A stretch of DNA of 6,969 nucleotides from an uncultured Oscillospiraceae bacterium (GTDB lineage: Bacteria; Bacillota; Clostridia; Oscillospirales; Oscillospiraceae), in contig CAJUAC010000104.1 of the NCBI GenBank assembly GCA_910583885.1, positions 1 through 6,969 on the forward strand, in the 5' to 3' direction. The translations under genes were made by a program, and so were the position numbers. Shown here piece after piece: positions 1-5,796 of this stretch (positions are counted from its first letter, which is position 1; each line of letters opens with the position of its first letter). Under the pieces are notes generated by a model. It was not told the origin of the DNA and did not search any database. It saw only the letters and a program-made list of their open reading frames with translations.

Positions 1-723
1 CTCATAACGGTCACAAATCGGGCCAGCGTTGCCGAAAGCGATCTGGCGGCCCCTGTGAAGCCAGAGGACCTTGTTGCAGAGCTCGCGGATCTGCCTGAGG
101 GAGTGGGAGACGAGGATGGTGGCTGCGCCGCCATCAATGATCTCCTGCATCTTCCTCGCGCTCTTGTCCTGGAAGGCGCCGTCGCCGACACTGAGCACCT
201 CATCCAGGATCAGGATCTCCGGCTGAACCAGCGAGGCAATGGCGAATGCCAGGCGGGACTGCATGCCCGTGGACAGCTGCTTGAAGGGCCGCTCCGCGAA
301 CTCCCGCAGGCCCGAAAAGTCCAGGATCTGCCCATACGTCGCATCCATGAACTCCCGGGTGTACCCCAGCATCGCCCCCCGCAGGTAGGCGTTCTCCCGC
401 ACCGTCAGATCCCCGTCAAACCCAGACGCCAGCTCCAGCAGCGCGGAGATGCCGCCATGGCGCTCAATGTGCCCCGCCCGGGGCTCCATCACACCCGTGA
501 TGGCCTTGAGCAGGGTGGACTTGCCCGCGCCGTTGGTCCCGATGATCCCCAGCATGTCCCCCTCCAGCAGCTCAAAGGACACATCCTCCACTGCCAGGAA
601 GGTCTCCACATGGTACTGGTGCTTCAGGTGCCGCATGGTCCACTCCTTCAGCCCAATATCCTTGAAATCCCCTATCTTGTAGCTAATCGAAACATGGTCG
701 GCTTTCAGCATTGTTCTCATCAT
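1..723 (-). CDS. wzt: Polysaccharide export ABC transporter ATP-binding protein, Wzt/TagH type (3' end outside window)
   Basis: This is the cytoplasmic ATPase that powers export of a lipid-linked glycan with the permease encoded just upstream. The 241 visible codons hold a complete nucleotide-binding domain: Walker A GTNGAGKST (62-70), signature LSTGM (150-154), Walker B ILILDEVLSVGD (170-181, catalytic E175) and switch H207 in VSHS. The segment LLELASGFDGDLTVREN (96-112) is a hallmark of the Wzt/TagH/RfbB subfamily. The approximately 45-residue N-terminal lead before the first ABC strand is also usual there. The reading frame is open at base 1, so any C-terminal substrate-recognition domain, as in Wzt proteins that bind capped O-antigen, cannot be seen. 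Two adjacent ATGs, at 723 and 720, follow a GAGG (728-731). The second is better spaced, at 7 bases rather than 4. The permease stop lies 6 bases before the first ATG. A teichoic acid TagH-like exporter is the alternative, but the neighbours favour a polysaccharide. Confidence 0.93.
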   Translation of the reverse strand, partial: MMRTMLKADHVSISYKIGDFKDIGLKEWTMRHLKHQYHVETFLAVEDVSFELLEGDMLGIIGTNGAGKSTLLKAITGVMEPRAGHIERHGGISALLELASGFDGDLTVRENAYLRGAMLGYTREFMDATYGQILDFSGLREFAERPFKQLSTGMQSRLAFAIASLVQPEILILDEVLSVGDGAFQDKSARKMQEIIDGGAATILVSHSLRQIRELCNKVLWLHRGRQIAFGNAGPICDRYE

Positions 724-729
724 ATGGCC

Positions 730-1500
730 TCAAACATAATACAGGAATTCGTGGTTGTACTTTTTGTACATATACGCCCCCAGCACAAATACAGCGGCAG
801 CGTAGCCCGCCGCCAGCAGGTGGAACTGGGGCGTGGGGATGGCCCCATCTATCACGACCTTGCGGAAATAGCGGATGAACAGGTAGAGCGGGTTGAGCAG
901 GAATGCGCACTGTACGGTGTAGCTGTAGCTGTCAATGGTGTAGAAGATGGCGGACAGCCACATGATCAGCTGGGTCAGGATCCCCCACAGGTACTGCATG
1001 TCCCGGAAGAACACAAACAGCGCCGACAGGATCAGCCCAACCCCCAGGTTGAACACAATCAGGCACCCCACCGGGTACACCAGCAGGAAAAAGCGCCAGG
1101 TAAAGGGGATGCCGTCAATGGCCGCGAAGGTGAAGAAGATCAGCAGTGTCAGGCCGAAATTAATCAGCGAGGACACGTTCTGGGACAGCAGGAACAGGTA
1201 CTTGGGCACATTCACCTTGGTAAAGATCCCCGCATTCCCCACCAGGGAGTTCATCCCCAGGTTGGTGGCGTCGGTGAAATAGGAAAAGATCAGCTGGCCG
1301 GCGAACAGGTACACCACATAGTGGTCCACGTTGCTGCCAAAGAAGTTGCTGAACACCAGCCACATAATCACCAGGTTCATCAGCGGGGAGAGGATGCTCC
1401 AGGCCATGCCCAGGATCGTGCGCTTGTACTTCTTGGCGAAGTCCCGCTTCACCAGCTCGCTGAAAAGGAATTGATGCTGTCTGAGCTTTTGCAGTATCAT
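730..1500 (-). CDS. wzm: ABC-2 type polysaccharide export permease (Wzm/TagG family)
   Basis: This 256-residue inner-membrane protein should form the channel through which the undecaprenyl-linked glycan is flipped, as a dimer with the adjacent Wzt ATPase. An amphipathic N-terminal region with RDFAKKYKRTILGMAWSILSPL-type character (19-40) is typical of the family. Hydrophobic segments lie near 33-52, 62-78, 110-128, 136-163, 170-188 and 228-245, giving the usual six. The FRDMQYL motif (165-171) and NPLYLFIRYFR (203-213) are also family features. The length is close to known Wzm/TagG proteins (about 255-275). The start is ATG at 1500, which overlaps the stop of the preceding reductase gene as ATGA. 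It has an AGGG Shine-Dalgarno at 1508-1511, 7 bases upstream. A longer in-frame start at 1521 exists, but it would overlap the upstream gene more and skip this site. TagG-like teichoic acid export is the other possibility. Confidence 0.92.
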   Translation of the reverse strand: MILQKLRQHQFLFSELVKRDFAKKYKRTILGMAWSILSPLMNLVIMWLVFSNFFGSNVDHYVVYLFAGQLIFSYFTDATNLGMNSLVGNAGIFTKVNVPKYLFLLSQNVSSLINFGLTLLIFFTFAAIDGIPFTWRFFLLVYPVGCLIVFNLGVGLILSALFVFFRDMQYLWGILTQLIMWLSAIFYTIDSYSYTVQCAFLLNPLYLFIRYFRKVVIDGAIPTPQFHLLAAGYAAAVFVLGAYMYKKYNHEFLYYV

Positions 1501-2417
1501 AAGCCATCCCTGCCGCGCCACTCACGCAGGGTGTCGCGCAGGATCACCTCCAAAGGAATTTGGGGCGCCCAGCCGGTATCCCGGCTGAGCTTGGTGTGGT
1601 CACAGCAGATCACCGGGGTATCGCTGGGACGGAGCCTGGCGGGGTCCTGCACCACAGGGATGGCACACTCCGCCATAGCGCACAGTTTCTCCAGGATCTC
1701 CTGGGCGCTGTACGCCACGCCGGAGCCCACGTTGTACACCTCGCCCGGCCGCCCCTTCTCCGCAATCAGCCGGTAGGCACGCACCACATCCCTCACATGG
1801 GTGAAGTCCCGGCGCGCAGTGAGGCTGCCCACCTTCAGCGCCTCCGCCTGCCCCCGCTCCACCCGCACAATCCCGGCGGCAAGGTCCGGGATCAGGAAGC
1901 CCAGGCGCTGCCCTGCCCCGCCGTGGTTGAAGGAGCGGGTCATGCAGATATCCATGCCATAGGCGCGCACGTAGACCTGGGCCAGCTCCTCCTGGGCCTT
2001 CTTGGACACGGCATAGGGGGTCTGCGGGTTTGTGCCCAGGCTCTCGCTGACCAGCTGGCCCGCCCCGCCCAGACTGCCGTACTGGTCGGAGGAGCCCACC
2101 ATCACCAGCCGCACCGACGGGTCAAACGCCCGCACCGCCTCCAGCAGGTTCAGCGCCCCGATGACATTAATCTCCATGGTCCGCCGGGGGATCTGCCAGG
2201 ACCTGGCCACGTCCGCCTGGCCCGCCAGATGGAACACCGCGTCCGGCCTCGCCTGCCCCACTGCCCCCCTCATCTGCTCCGGGTCCAGCAGGTCCGCCTG
2301 GAGCACGCCCACGCCGCCCTGCACGTCCAGGCCCAGCACCTCATAGCCGCTGGACTCCAGCTCCCGCCGCAGGTACTGCCCCACAAACCCCTGGCTCCCA
2401 GTGACCAGCGCCCTCAC
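1497..2417 (-). CDS. rmd: NAD(P)-dependent GDP-4-keto-6-deoxy-D-mannose reductase (GDP-D-rhamnose forming)
   Basis: This 306-residue short-chain dehydrogenase (extended SDR) most likely reduces the 4-keto group of the Gmd product to give GDP-D-rhamnose. The Rossmann motif GSQGFVG is at 7-13, HLAGQADV at 63-70, the catalytic serine region VGSSDQYG at 107-114, and YAVSK with Y135 and K139. The substrate-side motifs FNHGGAGQ (163-170), VYNVGSG (227-233) and QDPARLRPSD (257-266), and the end TGWAPQIPLE, match the pattern I recall for Pseudomonas Rmd (about 304 residues) better than GDP-L-fucose synthase. The start is GTG at 2417. It overlaps the gmd stop as GTGA and has an ideal GGGAGG 7 bases upstream. 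The open frame extends further upstream to 2570, but only inside gmd. An enzyme making GDP-6-deoxy-D-talose, a related Rmd-like reductase, cannot be excluded by sequence alone. Where the usual motif reads GPGQ, this protein has GAGQ. Confidence 0.87.
   Translation of the reverse strand: MRALVTGSQGFVGQYLRRELESSGYEVLGLDVQGGVGVLQADLLDPEQMRGAVGQARPDAVFHLAGQADVARSWQIPRRTMEINVIGALNLLEAVRAFDPSVRLVMVGSSDQYGSLGGAGQLVSESLGTNPQTPYAVSKKAQEELAQVYVRAYGMDICMTRSFNHGGAGQRLGFLIPDLAAGIVRVERGQAEALKVGSLTARRDFTHVRDVVRAYRLIAEKGRPGEVYNVGSGVAYSAQEILEKLCAMAECAIPVVQDPARLRPSDTPVICCDHTKLSRDTGWAPQIPLEVILRDTLREWRGRDGL
1508..1511 (-). promoter_or_regulatory. Shine-Dalgarno fixing the ATG start of wzm
   Basis: AGGG on the coding strand lies 7 bases before the ATG at 1500, within the end of rmd. 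It favours this start, in the ATGA overlap, over the in-frame ATG at 1521. Confidence 0.7.
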
Positions 2418-3445
2418 CGCGCCGCCTCCCGCTTGGCCAGCTGGAGGTCGTGCTCCGCCATTATGGCGCACAGCTGTGCGCAGCTGGTCCGCAGGGGGTC
2501 CCAGCCCAGCACCGTCTTCGCCTTCGTGGGGTCGCCCCACAGGTTGTCCACATCCGTGGGCCGGAACCATGCCGGGTTCACCTCCACCAGCACCCTCCCT
2601 GTGGCCTTGTCAATGCCCTTTTCCTCCAGGCCGCTCCCGCGCCACTCCAGCGCAATCCCGTCGTGGGCAAAGGCCAGGGTCGTGAACTCCCGTACCGTGT
2701 GCTGCTCCCCGGTGGCAATCACAAAATCCTCCGCCTTCTCATGCTGCAGCATCCGCCACATGCACTCCACGTAGTCCTTTGCGTACCCCCAGTCCCGCTT
2801 GCTGTCCAGGTTCCCCAGCTCCAGCTTCTCCTGCAGGCCGCAGGCGATCCGCCCCGCAGCCAGCGTGATCTTCCGTGTCACGAAGTTCTCTCCGCGCCGC
2901 TCCGACTCGTGGTTGAACAGGATCCCGTTCACTGCGAACATCCCGTACGCCTCCCGGTACTCCTTCACCATCCAGTACCCGTACTGCTTGGCCACAGCGT
3001 AGGGGCTGTAGGGGTGGAAGGGCGTCGTCTCCCGCTGGGGCACCTCCTCCACCTTCCCATACAGCTCCGACGTCGACGCCTGGTAGAACCTGCACGTTTT
3101 CTCCATCCCCAGGATCCGGATCCCCTCCAGCAGGCGCAGCACACCCAGCGCGTCCACGTCCCCGGAGTACTCCGGCACATCAAAGCTCACCTGCACATGG
3201 CTCTGGGCCGCCAGGTTGTACACCTCGTCCGGCCCCACCTGCCGCAGGATCCGGATGATGCTGCTGGAGTCGCTCAGATCCCCGTCGTGCAGCCTAATCT
3301 TCCCCAGCAGATGGGCAATCCGCTCCGTGTTCGCTACCGATGCGCGACGCGTCATCCCATGTACCTCGTACCCCTTCTCCAGCAGCAGCTCCGCCAGGTA
3401 CGACCCGTCCTGCCCTGTGATCCCTGTTATCAGCGCCTTCTTCAT
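2414..3445 (-). CDS. gmd: GDP-mannose 4,6-dehydratase
   Basis: This cytoplasmic enzyme converts GDP-D-mannose to GDP-4-keto-6-deoxy-D-mannose using tightly bound NADP. It is the first committed step to GDP-linked 6-deoxyhexoses. The 343 residues are in the normal size range for the family. Visible motifs are the Rossmann GITGQDG (8-14), the NADP-contacting region TRRASVANTERI (32-43), NLAAQSHVQVSF (77-88), the catalytic STSE (124-127, T125 and E127), and Y149 and K153 in YAVAK. Further on are FNHESERRGENFVTRKIT (177-194), the DSKRDWGYAKDYVE stretch, and a C-terminal FRPTDVDNLWGDPTKAK signature. Where most relatives read HESPRRG, this one has HESERRG. ATG at 3445 is preceded by AGGAG at 3455-3459, 9 bases away. 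The stop overlaps the reductase start by 4 bases. It is separated from the upstream manC by 146 bases holding a palindromic element. Confidence 0.96.
   Translation of the reverse strand: MKKALITGITGQDGSYLAELLLEKGYEVHGMTRRASVANTERIAHLLGKIRLHDGDLSDSSSIIRILRQVGPDEVYNLAAQSHVQVSFDVPEYSGDVDALGVLRLLEGIRILGMEKTCRFYQASTSELYGKVEEVPQRETTPFHPYSPYAVAKQYGYWMVKEYREAYGMFAVNGILFNHESERRGENFVTRKITLAAGRIACGLQEKLELGNLDSKRDWGYAKDYVECMWRMLQHEKAEDFVIATGEQHTVREFTTLAFAHDGIALEWRGSGLEEKGIDKATGRVLVEVNPAWFRPTDVDNLWGDPTKAKTVLGWDPLRTSCAQLCAIMAEHDLQLAKREAAR
2425..2430 (-). promoter_or_regulatory. Shine-Dalgarno fixing the GTG start of rmd
   Basis: GGGAGG on the coding strand, inside the last codons of gmd, is exactly 7 bases before the GTG at 2417. 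It decides for this GTG over the longer in-frame ATG at 2570. The protein's Rossmann strand also begins directly at this start. Confidence 0.85.
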
Positions 3446-3454
3446 ATAGCAATG

Positions 3455-3460
3455 CTCCTA
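3455..3460 (-). promoter_or_regulatory. Shine-Dalgarno of gmd
   Basis: On the coding strand this reads TAGGAG, 9 bases before the gmd ATG. It lies outside the palindromic element, so gmd has its own independent ribosome binding site. This is consistent with gmd not being translationally coupled to manC. Confidence 0.85.
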
Positions 3461-3481
3461 TTCCTGTTGTGTTCGGTGTCC

Positions 3482-3509
3482 ATCCTTTTCTTTTCCAAAA
3501 GAAAAGGAT
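3482..3509. repeat. Perfect inverted repeat, gmd-proximal arm
   Basis: ATCCTTTTCTTTT (3482-3494) is followed by CC and then its exact reverse complement (3497-3509). As RNA from the operon strand it forms a 12-13 bp hairpin. It ends 22 bases upstream of the gmd Shine-Dalgarno. No U-run follows on either strand, so it is not a standard intrinsic terminator. Confidence 0.9.
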
Positions 3510-3529
3510 CAAAAGAAAATTGCACAGGC

Positions 3530-3543
3530 CCCCTATCCAGGGG
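3530..3543. repeat. Small GC hairpin in the centre of the element
   Basis: CCCCT (3530-3534) and AGGGG (3539-3543) pair around the loop ATCC. It sits almost centrally between the two AT-rich palindromes. On the plus strand it is followed by a loosely T-rich stretch, but no gene on that strand would need a terminator here. Confidence 0.75.
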
Positions 3544-3558
3544 TTCTAGTTCTTTTTG

Positions 3559-3584
3559 ATTCTTTTTCTTTTAAGAAAAAGAAT
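3559..3584. repeat. Perfect inverted repeat, manC-proximal arm
   Basis: ATTCTTTTTCTT (3559-3570) pairs exactly with AAGAAAAAGAAT (3573-3584) around a two-base centre. It begins 7 bases past the manC stop on the coding strand. Its sequence closely resembles the other AT-rich palindrome of the element. It could protect the 3' end of the upstream message, but without GC pairs and a U-tract it is a poor terminator. Confidence 0.9.
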
Positions 3585-3591
3585 GGCTGCC

Positions 3592-4662
3592 CTATAAATA
3601 CTCCCGCCTGTTGCAGATTTTAAGGTTTTCCAGCACCTTCTTGATATCGCCGGCGTGGCCCTTCTCGCAGATGAGCAGCGCATCCTCGCTGTCCACCACG
3701 ATCATATCCTCCAGGCCTACGGCTGCGATCAGCTTCCCGCTGCCCTGGATGGTGGTATTCCTGGTGTCCACTGTCACCACGTTCCCCTCCACCACGTTCC
3801 CCAGCTCATTGCTCCGCTTGATCCGCCCCACTGCCAGCCACGACCCCACGTCGTCCCAGCCGAACGCACCGCTGAGGATGTAGATGCCCCCAGCCTTCTC
3901 CATCACCCCGTAGTCGATGGACTCCGCCGGGAGCTCCTGGAACTCCCGCTCCAGCACCTGCTCCTCCGCCTCTGTGCCAATGGACTCCCCGATCCTGCAC
4001 AGCCCCTGGTAGGTCTCCGGGAGATAGGCCTGCAAATTCTTCAGGATGGTGGAGGTTTTCCAGATGAACATCCCGCTGTTCCACAGGTACTGCTCCGACG
4101 CCAGGTACGCCTTTGCCGTCTCCAGATCCGGCTTCTCCACGAACCGCTCCACCGCAAAGGCGCGGCCCAGCCGCTCCTCCGGCTGGAATTTGATATATCC
4201 ATACCCCGTCTCCGGGCTGTCCGGCGCGATCCCCAGCGTCACCAGGTGCTCCCCCTGCTCCGCCACCTCGCACGCGTCCGACAGCGTGTTCAAAAACAGG
4301 GATGTATACTTGATTAAATGGTCCGAGGGCAGCACCATCATCACCGCGTCGCCATACTTTTTCGCCATGTACACTGCCCCCAGCCCGATACATGGCGCCG
4401 TGTTCCTCCCCACCGGCTCGCACAGGATGTTCCCCTCCGGCAGGCTTGGCAGCTGCTCACGAACCAGCGCCTTGTAGCTGCGGTTGGTCACGATGAAGAT
4501 GTCCTCCAGCCCCACCAGCGGCTGGATCCGCTCCACTGTCAGCTGGAGCATCGTCCGCCCGTCGTCCGTCAGCGACAGGAACTGCTTGGGCATGTTCTGC
4601 CGGCTCCGCGGCCAGAACCGCTCCCCACGCCCTCCTGCCATGATTAACGCTGTCTTTTTCAT
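3592..4662 (-). CDS. manC: Mannose-1-phosphate guanylyltransferase, monofunctional
   Basis: This enzyme makes GDP-D-mannose from mannose 1-phosphate and GTP, supplying the substrate of Gmd. The nucleotidyltransferase domain starts at the extreme N-terminus with MAGGRGERFWPRSR (8-21) and PKQF (25-28). It continues with GRNTAP (85-90), PSDH (112-115), TGYGYI (152-157), VEKPD (175-179), WNSGMF (194-199), SIDYGVMEKA (248-257) and WDDVGSW (269-275). After the core only a short left-handed-helix-type tail follows, with VVDSEDALLIC (322-332). The 356-residue length is that of the monofunctional form. The C-terminal cupin phosphomannose isomerase domain found in the roughly 480-residue AlgA/WbpW type is absent. 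Mannose-6-phosphate isomerase must therefore come from another locus. The start ATG has AAGGAG directly abutting it and a GAGG (4671-4674) at a workable 8 bases. The stop TAG at 3592-3594 lies 7 bases before the palindromic element. Confidence 0.95.
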   Translation of the reverse strand: MKKTALIMAGGRGERFWPRSRQNMPKQFLSLTDDGRTMLQLTVERIQPLVGLEDIFIVTNRSYKALVREQLPSLPEGNILCEPVGRNTAPCIGLGAVYMAKKYGDAVMMVLPSDHLIKYTSLFLNTLSDACEVAEQGEHLVTLGIAPDSPETGYGYIKFQPEERLGRAFAVERFVEKPDLETAKAYLASEQYLWNSGMFIWKTSTILKNLQAYLPETYQGLCRIGESIGTEAEEQVLEREFQELPAESIDYGVMEKAGGIYILSGAFGWDDVGSWLAVGRIKRSNELGNVVEGNVVTVDTRNTTIQGSGKLIAAVGLEDMIVVDSEDALLICEKGHAGDIKKVLENLKICNRREYL

Positions 4663-4677
4663 CTCCTTGCCCTCTCC

Positions 4678-5796
4678 CTATCCCCCAAGCCCCCGGCACA
4701 GCGACGCCAGCCGCTCTGCCGAGGTTTCCCAGGTGTATTTTTTCGCTTGTATGGTCCCCGCACGGGCCAGCCCCTGGGCATACGCCCTGTCCGACAGCAC
4801 CCGCCAGATCCCCGCCGCGATGCTCTCCACCTCCAGCGGGTCCACCTGCTCCGCCGCCTCCCCCACCACCTCCGGCAGGGACGCCGCTGCCGCGCATACC
4901 ACCGGGCAGCCACATGCCATCGCCTCCAGCGGCGGCATACCGAACCCCTCGTACAGCGAGGGGAACACGAACACGCTGGCATTCTGATACAGCGCCTTCT
5001 TCTCCGCCCCGCTGACATACCCTGTGAACACCACAGACCCTCTGTGCCGGATGCTCCGGGCCGCCGCCCGGATCTCCCCATCCCCCCATCCCGGGCCGCC
5101 GGCCAGGACCAGCTGGTGGGGGATCCCATAGCGCCCCTTTAACAGGTCAAAGGCCCGCAGCAGGCGGGCAATATTTTTTCGCGGCTCGATTGTCCCCACG
5201 AACAGCACGTAGGGCTGTCCTATCCCCCATTTCCCCCTGCAGGACGCAAATTCTGCCGCCTCTGCTGCCAGAGACGGCGCCGGGCTCACCACCGCGATCT
5301 TTTCCCACGGCACACCCAGCTCCTCCGCGATCTCCCTCCGGGAAAACTCGGAGATCGTCACAATCCGGCTGCTCCGCTCCACGCTGTACCGGATGCCCCC
5401 CACAATCCGCTCCAGGTTCCGGGCCTCCATCGTCTCCGGGTACCGCAGGTACGTCAGGTCATGCACCGCCGTGACGGCCTGCCCGTTGACCCGCGGCGGC
5501 ACGATATAGTTGAAAAAAATGCTCACATCCGCCTCACCGAAGAGGCTTCCATAGGGCACCGGCAGCCTGTCCCATATCCGCCGGTACAGCCCGTAGGGCA
5601 TCAGCCGGCTCTCACGGATGGGCATACGGATCCCTGCCAGCGCCTCACGGTTGTCGTTCCGGCCCAGGAAATTGAACAAATTCCCGCAGAACTCCAGCCC
5701 TTCCCCGCTCTTCAGCCGCTTTGCCAGCTCATATGTGTACAGCCCGATGCCCGAGCGCCTCCCGCAGCACGGCTGTATTTCCAGCGCCACCTTCAT
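4678..5796 (-). CDS. GT4-family glycosyltransferase, downstream copy of a tandem pair
   Basis: This 372-residue GT-B fold enzyme of CAZy family GT4 is a retaining glycosyltransferase acting at the cytoplasmic membrane face. It probably transfers D-rhamnose or mannose from the GDP donor made by the neighbouring genes. The N-terminal acceptor domain has the glycine-rich SGIG loop (15-18) and the expected histidine in AVHDLTY (110-116). TISEFSRREI (147-156) marks the end of that domain. The donor domain begins at YVLFVGTIEPRKN (196-208), with the basic K207. The EX7E motif is E283 to E291 in LYEGFGMPPLEA. ATG at 5796 overlaps the stop of the preceding glycosyltransferase gene as ATGA, with AGGGG only 2 bases away, so it probably relies on coupling. 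There are 15 bases between its stop and manC. Donor, acceptor and linkage cannot be read from sequence. By context it is comparable to WbpX/WbpY/WbpZ of the A-band locus. Confidence 0.9.
   Translation of the reverse strand: MKVALEIQPCCGRRSGIGLYTYELAKRLKSGEGLEFCGNLFNFLGRNDNREALAGIRMPIRESRLMPYGLYRRIWDRLPVPYGSLFGEADVSIFFNYIVPPRVNGQAVTAVHDLTYLRYPETMEARNLERIVGGIRYSVERSSRIVTISEFSRREIAEELGVPWEKIAVVSPAPSLAAEAAEFASCRGKWGIGQPYVLFVGTIEPRKNIARLLRAFDLLKGRYGIPHQLVLAGGPGWGDGEIRAAARSIRHRGSVVFTGYVSGAEKKALYQNASVFVFPSLYEGFGMPPLEAMACGCPVVCAAAASLPEVVGEAAEQVDPLEVESIAAGIWRVLSDRAYAQGLARAGTIQAKKYTWETSAERLASLCRGLGG

Larger units (their letters stand above)
3482..3584. repeat. Compound palindromic element between manC and gmd (REP/MITE-like)
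   Basis: This 103-base element fills most of the only true intergenic gap in the operon. It has three parts: a perfect 13-bp AT-rich palindrome (3482-3509), a 5-bp GC hairpin (3530-3543) and a perfect 12-bp AT-rich palindrome (3559-3584). The outer 35-40 bases of each end are also imperfect inverted copies of each other, so the element as a whole has terminal inverted repeats. The centre of the GC hairpin lies within a few bases of the midpoint of the two outer palindromes. It contains no gene. I see no flanking target-site duplication. The A/T-rich, purine/pyrimidine-biased sequence is unlike the GC-rich genes around it, which fits an inserted dispersed repeat. Copy number elsewhere in the genome cannot be seen. 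A structured leader for gmd is the alternative. Confidence 0.7.

Noticed and set aside
55..1776. A 573-codon open frame on the plus strand, antisense to wzt, wzm and the end of rmd
   Set aside because: It crosses three well-supported genes on the other strand. Its translation is low-complexity, rich in H, Q, P and R, and has no recognisable domain. It is the expected shadow of GC-rich codon use.
1497..2417. GDP-L-fucose synthase (Fcl) as the identity of the reductase
   Set aside because: The length (306), the FNHGGAGQ and QDPAR motifs and the C-terminal pattern fit Rmd better. The Fcl alternative is kept only as a test to run.
1497..2570. Longer rmd starting at ATG 2570
   Set aside because: The extra 51 residues lie entirely within gmd, are low-complexity, and precede the Rossmann fold. 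GTG at 2417 has an ideal GGGAGG and a 4-base overlap.
2450..3559. A 369-codon plus-strand open frame opposite gmd that ends in the palindromic element
   Set aside because: It is antisense to a textbook gmd with all motifs intact, and the predicted protein is compositionally biased with no domain.
3530..3584. Possible intrinsic terminator
   Set aside because: The GC hairpin has only 5 bp and is followed on the plus strand by a broken T-rich stretch, with no plus-strand gene to end. On the operon strand neither AT palindrome has GC pairs and a U-run in the right order.
3485..3584. CRISPR array or riboswitch in the intergenic region
   Set aside because: There are no regularly spaced direct repeats. 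The element is three palindromes without a conserved ligand-binding core that I recognise.
3446..3591. Internal promoter for gmd
   Set aside because: I found no convincing -35/-10 pair with proper spacing on the minus strand. The A/T richness is explained by the palindromes.
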